Source: Actinomycetota bacterium
Lineage (GTDB): Bacteria > Actinomycetota > Geothermincolia > Geothermincolales > RBG-13-55-18
NCBI GenBank assembly: GCA_040757835.1
Contig: JBFLWJ010000008.1
Location: forward strand, 1 to 58,463
Length of the DNA: 58,463 nt
Reading direction: 5' to 3'
The translations under genes were made by a program, and so were the position numbers. Below, piece by piece: positions 9,225 through 18,510 of this stretch. The notes beneath the pieces are model-generated. The model was not told the DNA's origin. It searched no databases and saw nothing but the letters and a program-made list of their open reading frames with translations. How positions within the stretch are numbered: position 1 is the stretch's first letter; each line of letters starts with the position of its first letter.

Positions 9225-9716
9225 ATGAGCACCATGGACGATCTCAAGGAGGCCTTCGCTGGCGAATCGCAGGCCAATCGCAAGTACCTGGCCTTCGCCG
9301 CCAAGGCCGACGAGGAAGGCTACCCCCAGGTGGCCAGGCTCTTCCGCGCCGCCGCCGATGCCGAGACGGTGCACGCCCACGCCCACCTCAAGGTAATGGG
9401 GGGCATCGGGAGCACCGCCGATAACCTGAACGCTGCCATCACCGGCGAGACCGAGGAATTCAAGAAGATGTACCCGGGGATGATCGAGCGGGCCAAGGGA
9501 GAGGGGAACAGCGCGGCGGAGATGTCCTTCGCCAACGCCAACGCCGTGGAGGAGATCCACGCCGGTCTCTACCAGAAGTACCTCGACAACCTGGGCAGCA
9601 TCGAGGAGACCGAGATCTACGTCTGCCAGGTATGCGGCAACACCGTGGAGGGGGAAGCCCCGGACAAGTGCCCCATCTGCGGCGCCCCCAGGAAGATGTT
9701 CAAGAAGATCGACTGA
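9225..9716 (+). CDS. Rubrerythrin
   Basis: 163 aa. An N-terminal ferritin-like diiron domain carries the ESQANRKYLAFA and DAETVHAHAHL helices and a later NANAVEEIHAGLY helix. A C-terminal rubredoxin-like domain has CQVCGNTVEGEAPDKCPICG binding one iron. The family reduces peroxide in anaerobes using NAD(P)H-derived electrons. The start at 9225 has AGGAGGT four bases upstream. The gene stands alone and is followed by a strong terminator, so it is probably monocistronic. Confidence 0.93.
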   Translation: MSTMDDLKEAFAGESQANRKYLAFAAKADEEGYPQVARLFRAAADAETVHAHAHLKVMGGIGSTADNLNAAITGETEEFKKMYPGMIERAKGEGNSAAEMSFANANAVEEIHAGLYQKYLDNLGSIEETEIYVCQVCGNTVEGEAPDKCPICGAPRKMFKKID

Positions 9717-9732
9717 CCCAAGTGATTTAAAC

Positions 9733-9768
9733 GGAGAGGCCCGTGTTCGTTGGGCCTCTCCCCTTTTA
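9733..9768 (+). terminator. Rho-independent terminator after rubrerythrin
   Basis: A 10-bp perfect GC-rich stem (9733-9742 with 9752-9761) with a 9-nt loop, followed by CCTTTT. Confidence 0.85.
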
Positions 9769-9769
9769 T

Positions 9770-9935
9770 GCCTTTCCCTCTGTCTCTGTTCATTTATCTT
9801 CTGCTGCCTGCTCGTGGCACGCCACAGTTTCTTCCACTCTCTATAATGCCCCCCCTTGAAGAGCCGCCAGAAAAACTGAATAAACATATCCCACACCGTA
9901 GAGACTGCTCCTTTCCAAATACTTGCCACCCGCCC
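9770..9935. other. Gene-free stretch, possible decayed coding remnant
   Basis: Between the rubrerythrin terminator and the palindromic repeat no credible intact gene is visible. On the minus strand an open frame running from the repeat boundary encodes an aromatic- and basic-rich segment (FFWRLFKGGHYREWKKLW) and then runs through the terminator without a natural end. It may be the 3' remnant of a gene cut by the repeat insertion. I could not identify it. Confidence 0.3.
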
Positions 9936-10066
9936 GATGGGGTCAGGTCTTGTTTTTTAATCCCAGAATATGTCATGTACTGTGTAATGCCTGCTTATCA
10001 GGGCCATAAATGAGGCATTTTCTTTAACATACCGGGGTATCCAAAAAAAGAAGACCTGACCCCATC
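9936..10066. repeat. Palindromic repeat element A (GGGGTCAGGTCTT ends)
   Basis: A 131-bp AT-rich unit bounded by perfect 16-bp inverted ends: GATGGGGTCAGGTCTT at 9936-9951 and its complement at 10051-10066. The right end touches the stop codon of the minus-strand FAD oxidoreductase. Similar ends recur at 55.5 and 56.2 kb. It resembles REP/MITE-type elements mobilised by REP-associated Y1 transposases, none of which is in the window. Confidence 0.8.
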
Positions 10067-11129
10067 AACTGCTGCGGTAGCGGTAGCCGGGGGGCCACAG
10101 GGTGAACAGCATCCCGTATGGTAAAGAATCGGGGTCATAGGTGGAGAGGATTGCCCGGGTCAGCGGCTTGAGCACGGGGTGGGGCAGGTACTCACGGCAC
10201 TTGCGGAAGGCGAACTGCGGCCAGTAGAGGGGGGTGAGCCGCCTGAACTCACGCATGGCGGCGTCGCGGTCCGTAACCGCCATCGCCGCGATCTTCCCCG
10301 AGACCAGGGCCCCGTTGACCCCGAAGAGCAGCACCGGGCTGATGAGTCCCGCCAGGGTCCCGGCCAGGATCTTATCCCCCTGGAAGAGGCGGCGGTTGCT
10401 CCAACTGCCCAGTGGCCAGGCGGCCCAGGACGCCACGCGGTCGTCCCATCCCTCGAACTCGATGCCGTCCCCCGCCGCCAGCTTGGATTTGAACTCTTCC
10501 TTCTCCCCGTCGGTGAGGGGCCTCTGCACGCTGAAGACCAGGGCCCCGGCCGCCTCTCCGCGCTGGAAGTAATAGCCGAACTCGCGCGTGAAGGCGTCCA
10601 GGTAGATGATGACGCTCGGGCGTGACGGATCTCCCCTGCCCGTGGCCATGTGGCAGAAGAAGGGGCGGCAGGGCAGGTCCATGGCCTCGAAGGCCTCGCG
10701 GTCCAGCCCGGTGGCCAGGATGGAACCCGGCGGCAGTTCCTTTATCTCCCGCTTGGAGAGCCTACTTCCCAGGATGACCTCCACGCCTTCCCGCTGGGCC
10801 TGGCGGTAGAGCGCGTTCTCCAGTGAGTGCTCCCCTTTCCCCCGCTCGACCGTAAAACCCTCCACGCCGCGCGGCAGGCCGAACTCGTACTTCCTGCCGT
10901 AGGCCCAGGCCCGGGTCAGGGTCCAGGGCTCCAGGGCCTCCTCCACATCCACGCCCAGCTCGCTCCTTACCGCGGGGACGTCCATGATGGTGGAGTCCGC
11001 GTAGGAGAGGTCTCCCCCCATGTATTCCCTGCCCTCGTGTATCCTCACCCGGAAGCCCCGGCGGGCCAGGTCTATCCCCGCCACCAGGCCGGCCAGTCCC
11101 GCCCCCACGACCTCGATCTCTGCCGCCAT
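10065..11129 (-). CDS. NAD(P)/FAD-dependent oxidoreductase, phytoene-desaturase-like fold
   Basis: 354 aa. The N-terminal dinucleotide motif VVGAGLAGLVAGIDLARRGFRVRIHEGREYMGGDLSY is a classical Rossmann FAD site with the Glu/Arg that binds ribose. A C-terminal GVNGALVSGKIAAMAV segment closes the FAD domain. Relatives are amine-oxidase/phytoene-dehydrogenase-like proteins. The substrate is unknown. The stop codon lies within the boundary of repeat element A, so the original 3' end may have been changed by insertion. Confidence 0.7.
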   Translation of the reverse strand: MAAEIEVVGAGLAGLVAGIDLARRGFRVRIHEGREYMGGDLSYADSTIMDVPAVRSELGVDVEEALEPWTLTRAWAYGRKYEFGLPRGVEGFTVERGKGEHSLENALYRQAQREGVEVILGSRLSKREIKELPPGSILATGLDREAFEAMDLPCRPFFCHMATGRGDPSRPSVIIYLDAFTREFGYYFQRGEAAGALVFSVQRPLTDGEKEEFKSKLAAGDGIEFEGWDDRVASWAAWPLGSWSNRRLFQGDKILAGTLAGLISPVLLFGVNGALVSGKIAAMAVTDRDAAMREFRRLTPLYWPQFAFRKCREYLPHPVLKPLTRAILSTYDPDSLPYGMLFTLWPPGYRYRSS

Positions 11130-11292
11130 CTCCGCCCTCCTTACCCGCGATGAGCACCGCCATCAGTATACCCAAAGCGAGACGAGGGCGATGAACGGCC
11201 GCCGCAGATCGGAAGGCGCGTCCCAGTTTGTCTGCCTCCCACGCCGGCGATGCGCGGCTTTCACTCCCGCGACCACCAGGGGTACACCCGGG

Positions 11293-11298
11293 TATAAT
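11293..11298 (+). promoter_or_regulatory. Candidate -10 box upstream of the GNAT gene
   Basis: TATAAT preceded by GGG, 48 bases before the GNAT start. No convincing -35 is visible at the right distance, so this is a suggestion only. The rest of the 11130-11345 gap shows no gene. Confidence 0.35.
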
Positions 11299-11345
11299 CT
11301 ATTCGGCGGGTGTCCCGATGAGAGGATGAGCACCGTGGGGAGGGT

Positions 11346-12434
11346 ATGCCGATCATGGACTGGAGAGTCGATCATTACCGGCCCGGCGACGAGCACGCCA
11401 TCCTCGCGCTCTTCCGTGCGGCCTTCGGGGAGGAGCGCAGCCTCGCCCTGTGGCGGTGGAGGTACGGCGAACTCCCGGGCGGCACCGACAACATCCTGCT
11501 GGTGAGGGATGAGAACGGCGCCCTGTGTGGGCACTATGCCGGCCTGCCTTTCACCATCGTCTTTCGCGGCCGGGAGATCCCGGGAGCGCTGCGCCTCGAC
11601 CTCATGATCCACCCCGACCGGCAGAGGATGGGCATCGGTCTCTTCCTCATCGAGAGCATGCGCCAGCATATGAAAGGCCGTATCTCCCTGGTCACCAGCT
11701 TCCCCAACGACAAATCCACCGGGCCCACCATCAAGAAAAGCCCCCATTACCTGGGGGAAGCGCCGCTATACTGGCGGCTCGAGGATATCTCGTCCCTTTT
11801 CAAGGGGATGGGATGGACGGCAGTTCCGGCCCGGGCAGCCGCCGCCGCGAACGTCCTGCTGCGCGCCGCCTACCGCCTTATCGCCATGCCCTCGCTGCGT
11901 GACAGACGCTACGGGCACGTTGAGAGGCGGGGGTTTGAAGACGGGCTGAGCAAGGACGGCTATCCGCGTGACGGGTGCGGAATCCATTTCAAACGGGACG
12001 AGGCCTTCCTGCGCTGGCGCTTCGACCGCCATCCCGAGATGGACTACACGGTGATCTTCCTCGACCCGAAGGTGGGCGGGGACACCAAAGCGGGCTACAT
12101 CGTCCTCACGGTCATGGGGTACGAGGGATTCCGCATCGGGTTCATCGTGGACATACTGGTGCACCCTCTCTCCCTGCGCCCTGCCAGGTATCTCGTCGCC
12201 CAGGCCGCCAGGTGGTTCGAGGCCCGGGGGGTGGAGACCATCAGCTGCATGATGACGGGCAGGAACGCCTATTCCCGGGCATTGCGGAGCCTCGGGTTTT
12301 TCATGGTGTCCAACCGTTTCATGCCTCGCGACCTGAACCTGTCCTTCCGGGTCTTGGATCCCGATCTCGACTTCGATCACGCCACGGACCCGATGAACTG
12401 GGTACTCACCTGGGCCGATACCGACCTGGTATAA
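11346..12434 (+). CDS. GNAT-family N-acyltransferase, long two-domain form
   Basis: 362 aa. The N-terminal half is a GNAT domain: YRPGDEHAILALFRAAF at the start, and the acyl-CoA-binding strand-loop LDLMIHPDRQRMGIGLFLIESM near residues 82-103. The C-terminal half repeats a similar layout (IVDILVHPLSLRPARYLVAQAARWFEARG, then NAYSRALRSLGF), suggesting a second, degenerate GNAT domain. Acceptor unknown. It lies 58 bases upstream of the SHMT-like gene in the same direction, so the two may act together on an amino compound. Confidence 0.7.
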   Translation: MPIMDWRVDHYRPGDEHAILALFRAAFGEERSLALWRWRYGELPGGTDNILLVRDENGALCGHYAGLPFTIVFRGREIPGALRLDLMIHPDRQRMGIGLFLIESMRQHMKGRISLVTSFPNDKSTGPTIKKSPHYLGEAPLYWRLEDISSLFKGMGWTAVPARAAAAANVLLRAAYRLIAMPSLRDRRYGHVERRGFEDGLSKDGYPRDGCGIHFKRDEAFLRWRFDRHPEMDYTVIFLDPKVGGDTKAGYIVLTVMGYEGFRIGFIVDILVHPLSLRPARYLVAQAARWFEARGVETISCMMTGRNAYSRALRSLGFFMVSNRFMPRDLNLSFRVLDPDLDFDHATDPMNWVLTWADTDLV

Positions 12435-12492
12435 AGAGGAATATAAACCGTGCCGCCGCGGTGGTGGCGAGCGCAACAAAGGAGACGGGCAG

Positions 12493-13653
12493 TTGGACAG
12501 CGCGGGGATATGGGACCTTGTTTCACGGCACGAGCGCCTGCGCGCAAACGGTTTAAACCTGGTGGCATCGGAGAACCGCCTCTCGCGGCGGGTGCGGGAT
12601 GCCCTGGCCAGCGACCTGGCGGGCAGGTATCAGGACGCGGGCTATGGCGGCTCCACTTTCGCGCGCGCCATCGTCGATGAGACTGAACGCCTGGGCAGAG
12701 AGATCTTCCGATCCGGGCACGCCCTGGTCTCTTCTCTCTCGGGGAACCTCTGCGTGCTGGCGGCGGTCTCCGCTTTCACCGTCCCCGGCGAAGCGGTGGC
12801 TATGCTCCCCTTCGCCGCCGGCGGTTACCCCTTCGGGATCGAGAAGTTCCACCGCCGCCGCCTGGACATCCCCGCGGACCACGGCAGCCTGGCCGTAAAC
12901 GCGGCGCGAACGGTGGAACTGCTGGTACGGGAGAGGGTGGCTCTCGCCTTCCTCGGCGCCTCCTTCATCCCCTTCCCCCACCCCGTCGAGGATATCCGGC
13001 GGGGGTTGGATGAGGCCGGCCATCGCTGCCTCCTCGTCTATGACGGCTCGCACGTGCTCGGCCTCATCGCCTGCGGGGAATTCCAGGACCCGCTGCGGGA
13101 GGGGGCGGACCTGCTCATCGGCAGCACTCACAAGAGCCTCTTCGGGCCCCAGGGCGGGCTCGTTCTAAGCGATTCCCAGGGAATGGCTTCGTCCATGCGC
13201 GGGATGCTGGAACTGGACCTCGAGGCGGGCATCGGCCTGGTGGACAATCCGCACCTCAACCGCATCGCCGCCCTGGGGGTGGCCCTGGAGGAGATGCGGG
13301 GCGATACCGGCTACGGCGCCAGGGTGGTGGAGAACTCCCGCGCCCTCGCCCGCGCCCTTGACGAGCACGGCGTGCCGGTGCGCTTCGCGGACCGCGGCTA
13401 CACCTCGTCCCACCATGTCCTCTTAGACCTCGCCACGGAGGAGGCGGAGAAACTCTGCCGCGACCTGGAAAAAGTGTCGATCTTCATCGACGCCTGGGGG
13501 AGGCTGGGGACCGCCGAGGCAACCCACCGCGGCATGGGGCCAGGTGAGATGGAGGCCGTCGCCGGCTGCATCGCCGCGGTTTATCGCGGTGAGCCTCGCG
13601 CCGCCGTCGCGGAGACCGTCCGCGAGCTCGCCACCGCATTCGAGATGCCGTGA
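12493..13653 (+). CDS. Serine hydroxymethyltransferase-like PLP enzyme
   Basis: 386 aa, a fold-type I PLP enzyme. LNLVASENRLSRRV matches the SHMT start (LIxSENxxS). VYDGSHVLGLI carries the PLP-binding Asp and His, and IGSTHKSLFGPQGG carries the PLP lysine. The start is a TTG at 12493 preceded by GGAGACGGGC. It is shorter than housekeeping GlyA (about 415-430 aa) and lacks parts of the folate site, so it is probably a specialised aldolase or hydroxymethyltransferase. The GNAT partner upstream fits an amino-acid-derived metabolite pathway. The reaction is not determined. Confidence 0.75.
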   Translation: MDSAGIWDLVSRHERLRANGLNLVASENRLSRRVRDALASDLAGRYQDAGYGGSTFARAIVDETERLGREIFRSGHALVSSLSGNLCVLAAVSAFTVPGEAVAMLPFAAGGYPFGIEKFHRRRLDIPADHGSLAVNAARTVELLVRERVALAFLGASFIPFPHPVEDIRRGLDEAGHRCLLVYDGSHVLGLIACGEFQDPLREGADLLIGSTHKSLFGPQGGLVLSDSQGMASSMRGMLELDLEAGIGLVDNPHLNRIAALGVALEEMRGDTGYGARVVENSRALARALDEHGVPVRFADRGYTSSHHVLLDLATEEAEKLCRDLEKVSIFIDAWGRLGTAEATHRGMGPGEMEAVAGCIAAVYRGEPRAAVAETVRELATAFEMP

Positions 13654-13875
13654 GAGGCTGAAGGGCGGAAGACCGGGAGGCGACGGAGCCATGCCGCTGT
13701 CACCATCCCGCCACCTCGTCTCCGTCCCCGCTGCCGCTTTACGCCCACCTGGATACTCCTGAAAACGGCAGGCGAAGATGCGATGTCCTGGAGCACTGGC
13801 ATCACCCCGCCACCTCGTCCTAGAATGTCATCAGGTAGCGGCCGCCGCGTAGTGGACGCGAGTGGCGAAACGGGG

Positions 13876-16188
13876 ATGAAAGCCGGGGAGATGAAGGTTA
13901 CGAGGCTCTCTTTCGCACTGGCTCTCGCGGTTGCGCTGTCCCTCCCCGCCCTGTTCGCCCCCTTCCCGGCTGCAGCGGACTGGAGCGGTGGACACTGCGG
14001 GGCCGCGCTGGAAACCACTTCCACCTCGTGGTTCTTCGCGGAGGGGACCACCCGGCCCGGTTTCGACGAATGGCTGTGCGTGCTCAACCCGGGTGGCGAC
14101 CCCTGCCGGCTGACCTTCCACTTCCTGCTGTCTGGCGGGGAAGGCGCTCCTTTCCGCGCCGACCTGCCGCCCCACAGCCGCTTCACCCTGAACGTGAACC
14201 AGGCCGCGGGGACCGGACTGGACGTCTCGGTGCTGCTGGCGTCCGATCGCCCCGTGGCGGCTGAGCGCGCGATGTACTTCCGTTACGGCGCGGGCGGCCT
14301 GGCGGGCGGGCACTGCGAGCACGGCGCCGTGTCCGCCTCCCGGCAGTGGCTCTTCGCCGAGGGCACCACCCGCGCCGGCTTCGATACCTGGCTGTGTCTT
14401 TCGAATCCCCAGGACGTCGCGGCAATGGTCACGGTGGACTTCCTCCTGGGAACGGGGCAGGGCGATAGCCTGAAAGGCAGCTACCGTTTGCAGCCGCGCA
14501 GCAGGTTTACCCTGTGCGTGAACGATGTTGTCCCCGCCGAACGCGACGTCTCCCTGCGCGTGACCTCGGACCGGGCGGTGGTCGCCGAGCGGCCGGTCTA
14601 TTTCAACTACCGCGGGGAGTGGGACGGCGGCCATGACGCCCTCGGGTCACGCGAAGCTTCCAGGAAATGGTATTTCGCGGAGGGCACGACCCAGCCCGGG
14701 TTCGAGGAATACATCTGCCTCCTCAACCCGGAGACAACCGATACCAGGGCTACCCTTGCCTTCATGTCCCAGGGCGGAGAGATACGCCGCCTGGAGGTGA
14801 ACGTGCCGGCCAGGCGCCGCCAGACGGTGTTCGTGAACGAGGCGGTGGGGCCGGGGATGGACGTGTCATGCGAGGTATCCTCGCCGGCGCCCCTGGTGGC
14901 CGAACGCCCCCTGTACTTCTCCCGCCTGGGACGACAGCGCGGTGGACACATCAGCGCCGGGTGCACGGCGCCCACGACCGTGGCCCTTGTCGCGGAGGGA
15001 TGCACCCGCGGGGGTTTCGACGAGTTCCTGTGCATCCTCAACCCCAACGACGAGCGTGCCAGCGTCCAGGTGAGCTGCATGGACTCCGGCGGCGGCGTGA
15101 CCGGTACCAGTTGCGCCCTGGAGCGGCGCAGCCGCCTCACCCTGAGCGTGCGGGAGATCGCCGGTCCGGACAAGGACGTCTCGGTGCGCCTGGTCTCAGA
15201 CCTCGGGCTGGTGGTGGAGCGCCCCATGTACTTCTCCTACCGCTGTGCCGCTCCGGTCACCCTGGCGGCGGTGGGAGACGTCAACCTCGACCTTAACCAG
15301 TTCGGCCAGGGGTACTCCTACGACTATCCCTGGACGGGGACGGCCGCCCTGCTCCAGTCAGCCGACCTGGCCTTCGCCAACCTCGAGTGCACCATCTCCT
15401 TCCGCGGCAGCCCGGTGCCGGGCAAGGCCTTCACCTTCCGGGGGAGCCCGTACGCTCTCTCCGCTGTGCGCGGGGCGGGCATCGACGTGGTCTCCCACGC
15501 CAACAACCACGCCCGCGACTTCGGCACCGAGGCCATCCTGGACTCCTTCTTCTTCCTGGACAACGGCGCCATCGGCCATTGCGGTTCCGGGGTGGACTAC
15601 GCCGCCGCGCACTCCCCCGCCTGCGTAACCGCCAGCGGACTGCGCGTGGCCTTCCTCGCCTACAACGATATCGACTGGCCGGGCTGGACCGCCGGGCCGG
15701 GCTACCCGGGCGTGGCCAACGCCGCCGACGGTGCGGGGATCGCCAGGGATATCGCCGCCGCCCGGGAGAACGCCGACCTGGTGGTAGTATCCTTCCACTG
15801 GGGGACGGAGCGGGAATACACCGCCGGGGGCCGCCAGCGTGAGCTGGCCCGCTTCTCCATAGACCGCGGGGCCGACCTGGTGCTGGGGCACCATCCCCAC
15901 GTCATCCAGGGCTTCGAGGTCTACCGTGGCAGGCTCATCGCCTACTCCCTGGGCAACTTCGTCTTCAACCCGGGCAGCCCGCAGTGCAACTTCACCATCC
16001 TGGCCCGCATCACCCTGGACAGCGGGGGCTTTAGGGGCGCCACCATCTATCCCGCCTTGATCTCCAACGGCAGGCCGGCCCTCATGGGCGGCACCGAGGC
16101 GGTGGTGTGGCTGCGCCAGGTGGCTGGCCTCTCCGCCGCCATGGGCACCCCCATGACCGTCCACGGCGACACCGCTACCATCCCCTGA
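13876..16188 (+). CDS. Secreted CapA-like metallophosphatase with four AEGTTRPGF repeats
   Basis: 770 aa. An N-terminal signal peptide (LSFALALAVALSLPALFAPFPAAA) directs export. Four repeats of about 107 aa follow at roughly residues 50, 158, 265 and 371. Each begins FAEGTTRPGFDEWLCVLNP or similar and ends with an AERPMYF segment and GGH. From about residue 458 a CapA/PGA-capsule-type metallophosphatase-like domain runs to the end: AVGDVNLDL, ANLECT, SHANNHARDFG, SFHWGTE, GHHPHVIQG and YSLGNFVF hold its metal ligands. Start choice is uncertain, with ATGs at 13783, 13876 and 13891. Between 13654 and here a 17-bp direct repeat (CCGCCACCTCGTC-type, about 13707 and 13804) is the only notable feature. 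Likely a cell-surface protein. Confidence 0.75.
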   Translation: MKAGEMKVTRLSFALALAVALSLPALFAPFPAAADWSGGHCGAALETTSTSWFFAEGTTRPGFDEWLCVLNPGGDPCRLTFHFLLSGGEGAPFRADLPPHSRFTLNVNQAAGTGLDVSVLLASDRPVAAERAMYFRYGAGGLAGGHCEHGAVSASRQWLFAEGTTRAGFDTWLCLSNPQDVAAMVTVDFLLGTGQGDSLKGSYRLQPRSRFTLCVNDVVPAERDVSLRVTSDRAVVAERPVYFNYRGEWDGGHDALGSREASRKWYFAEGTTQPGFEEYICLLNPETTDTRATLAFMSQGGEIRRLEVNVPARRRQTVFVNEAVGPGMDVSCEVSSPAPLVAERPLYFSRLGRQRGGHISAGCTAPTTVALVAEGCTRGGFDEFLCILNPNDERASVQVSCMDSGGGVTGTSCALERRSRLTLSVREIAGPDKDVSVRLVSDLGLVVERPMYFSYRCAAPVTLAAVGDVNLDLNQFGQGYSYDYPWTGTAALLQSADLAFANLECTISFRGSPVPGKAFTFRGSPYALSAVRGAGIDVVSHANNHARDFGTEAILDSFFFLDNGAIGHCGSGVDYAAAHSPACVTASGLRVAFLAYNDIDWPGWTAGPGYPGVANAADGAGIARDIAAARENADLVVVSFHWGTEREYTAGGRQRELARFSIDRGADLVLGHHPHVIQGFEVYRGRLIAYSLGNFVFNPGSPQCNFTILARITLDSGGFRGATIYPALISNGRPALMGGTEAVVWLRQVAGLSAAMGTPMTVHGDTATIP

Positions 16189-16302
16189 TGTGGCAAGCCG
16201 AGGGGTCACGCCCGGAAATCGGCCGCGTCCAAGACGCGGGCAACCTTTATACCGATCCTCGCCGGTACCAAGACCGTTGCGGTCACGGACGGATGTAACG
16301 GT

Positions 16303-17079
16303 CTAGAACTTGCCGTGTTTGCCCTCGCCCTCCGTGAAGCGTCCGGCGCCGGAGACCGACTCCCCGCTCTGCAGCGTCTTGATGCCCAGCCTGTATTCCA
16401 TCTCGAGTCCGGCGTCGAAGGTCATGCCGATACCGCGGTAGAGCGCCTCGCGGTCGTTGCGCATGCAGGTCTGGGGGAACTCGGCGAGCTGGGCCGCCAG
16501 CTCCTCCGCCGCCTCCCTGGCCTCGCCCTTCCCGACCACGCGGTTGACCAGCCCCATCTCCAGCGCCTCCCGCGCCCCCACCGGCCGCCCGGTGAGGATC
16601 ATGTCCAGGGCGCGGCTCATGCCGATGAGCCGGGGCAGGCGCTGCGTGCCGCCGTCGATGAGCGGCACCCCGAAGCGGCGCTCGAAGATGCCCAGCACGG
16701 CGTCCTCCTCCGCCACGCGCAGGTCGCACCAGACCGCCAGCTCCAGCCCGCCCGCCACGCAGTACCCGGATATGGCGGCGATGACCGGCTTGGATAGGAG
16801 CATGCGCGTCGGTCCCAGGGGACCGTCCTTCGTCATGTCCTCGTTGAGGCGCAAGGCCTCCTGCATTGGGTCAGCCGCCAGGGCTTTTAAGTCCGCGCCG
16901 GCGCAGAAGGTGCCGTGAGCCCCCCACAGCACCGCCGCACAGGCTTCCCCGTCGGCCTCGAAGGCGCGGAAGGCGTCGCCGAGCTGCCGGGAGGTCTCGT
17001 AGTCGATAGCGTTCTTCACCTCCGGGCGGTTGATGATCACCGTGAAGACCTTGCCGCTCTTCTCCGTTTCCACCTGCAT
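16303..17079 (-). CDS. Enoyl-CoA hydratase/isomerase family protein
   Basis: 258 aa crotonase. INRPEVKNAIDYET is the substrate-binding start, and GTFCAGADLKALA and GYCVAGGLELAVWCDLRVA form the CoA oxyanion hole. FGVPLIDGGTQRLPRLIG replaces the usual second-Glu segment with Asp, so the activity could be isomerase or hydrolase rather than classical hydratase. It converges with the CapA-like gene and has no operon partner of its own direction close by. General role: beta-oxidation-type acyl-CoA chemistry. Confidence 0.82.
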   Translation of the reverse strand: MQVETEKSGKVFTVIINRPEVKNAIDYETSRQLGDAFRAFEADGEACAAVLWGAHGTFCAGADLKALAADPMQEALRLNEDMTKDGPLGPTRMLLSKPVIAAISGYCVAGGLELAVWCDLRVAEEDAVLGIFERRFGVPLIDGGTQRLPRLIGMSRALDMILTGRPVGAREALEMGLVNRVVGKGEAREAAEELAAQLAEFPQTCMRNDREALYRGIGMTFDAGLEMEYRLGIKTLQSGESVSGAGRFTEGEGKHGKF

Positions 17080-17231
17080 GACGACCTCCTTGCCCTATCC
17101 CGCACTCGCAACCGCATCTCATATGCTCACCATAGTAACGCGTAGGCATGCCGGGCGTTAAGGAGGAGGGGGCTGCAGGAGTGATGGTGGATGGCACATA
17201 TCGCCAGTGGCCTGCCCGCGGGTATGAAAAG

Positions 17232-17257
17232 GCGAAGGGCGGGGGGCCGCCCTTCGC
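17232..17257 (-). terminator. Rho-independent terminator of the membrane-protein gene
   Basis: A perfect 11-bp stem (17232-17242 with 17247-17257) with a 4-nt loop. Read on the minus strand it is followed by CTTTTC. It sits 38 bases past the stop codon of the gene at 17296-18423. Confidence 0.8.
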
Positions 17258-17295
17258 GGGAAGCTCGCTTTCACGAGCGGGCACGACTCCATCGG

Positions 17296-18423
17296 CTATG
17301 CGTTCGCGGCCACCAGCTCTTTCTCACTGGAGATGGCCCTGGCCACGAGCTCTTCCACGGGCACGTCATCGAGGGAGTCCACCCCCAAGATCCTCTTGCA
17401 GAGAACAGGGCCGATTCCCACCTTGCTTAGGCTCAACCCCATGAGCGCGGCCCATGCAGCCATTCCCGGGCCCCAGCCGAGACGGCGCACCATCACCGTG
17501 GCCGCGATGGCCCCCCCCAGGGCACCCCCGAAGATGGCCAGGTTGACCTCATTGAGCTTCCCCAGCACCTCTGGTATGCGGTCCGGCAGCTCTTTCTCCT
17601 CCCGGCCCTTCTCCGCGTCCTCTCCCTTGAGGAACCAGTCGATGATCCAGTAGTACATGAGGGGCAGGAAGGCCGCCCCGTAGGTGAGCAGTATCATCGA
17701 AACATCCGAGAACGCCCACGGCACCACGTTCCTCCAGCGCCATTCGTCGAAGGACTGGCGGTTCTTAGAGAAGAAGCGCTGGTATCCCTTGTTGTCCCAG
17801 CCGTTGACGAGGATAAAGAAGAACCCCAGGTAGGAGAGGAGCGTATGCATCGAGGCCTGGTAATACTTGCCTTTCATCAGCGCCTTGTAGGTGAGGAAGA
17901 ACCCCAGCAGCCCCTGGGTGACGTTGGTGGTGCTGAAGATGCCCACCAGCCACTGCGGTATGGTCTCGTACTTCCCCACCTGCATGGTCTCCCAGCTGGG
18001 ATTGGACCATAGCAGCACCGCGCCCGAGGGCACGAAGAGCAGGGAGAGGAAGAGCAGGTTCTTCAGGAAGAACTTGTTGTTGAAGGCGTCCTCGTTGGCC
18101 TCGAACCATGCCTTGACCGTCTGCTGGATCCCCTTGAGGCTCTTGAGGTCCACTTCTCCCGGCTTGAAGCCATTGGCCTGCAGCCGGTCTACTATGCGCT
18201 GGAAATCCAGTTCCTCCTGGCTGACCGTTCCCGCGGGTATCAATTCCTGGCCGCCCTCGAGCTCGGCCAGTCCGGGCGGGGACGCCTGCCTGCCCCATCC
18301 CAGCTTCCACCTTCTCACCTCGTTCTCGACCCTCATCTTGCGCAGCTGGCGGAAGGCCGCGAGGGCGAAGCTGGACCCTATACCGTAGGACCAGAACACG
18401 TCCACCTGAACCATCCATCCCAC
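17296..18423 (-). CDS. Multi-pass membrane protein of unknown function
   Basis: 375 aa. After a hydrophilic N-terminus come about six predicted membrane segments: KNLLFLSLLFVPSGAVLLW, IFSTTNVTQGLLGFFLTY, MHTLLSYLGFFFILVNGW, VSMILLTYGAAFLPLMYYWI and two weaker Ala/Gly-rich helices near the C-terminus. A charged stretch (GEDAEKGREEKELP) separates helices four and five. No family recognised. It lies just downstream of a TetR gene on the same strand, so it may be that regulator's target. Confidence 0.6.
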   Translation of the reverse strand: MGWMVQVDVFWSYGIGSSFALAAFRQLRKMRVENEVRRWKLGWGRQASPPGLAELEGGQELIPAGTVSQEELDFQRIVDRLQANGFKPGEVDLKSLKGIQQTVKAWFEANEDAFNNKFFLKNLLFLSLLFVPSGAVLLWSNPSWETMQVGKYETIPQWLVGIFSTTNVTQGLLGFFLTYKALMKGKYYQASMHTLLSYLGFFFILVNGWDNKGYQRFFSKNRQSFDEWRWRNVVPWAFSDVSMILLTYGAAFLPLMYYWIIDWFLKGEDAEKGREEKELPDRIPEVLGKLNEVNLAIFGGALGGAIAATVMVRRLGWGPGMAAWAALMGLSLSKVGIGPVLCKRILGVDSLDDVPVEELVARAISSEKELVAANA

Positions 18424-18510
18424 CTCCTGTCCGTCTTACCCGTTCCCCTTCAGCCGACAGTTCCCATGCAATGTATGTCACACGAGGGCCCACACACCCT
18501 CGCTGGCGCC

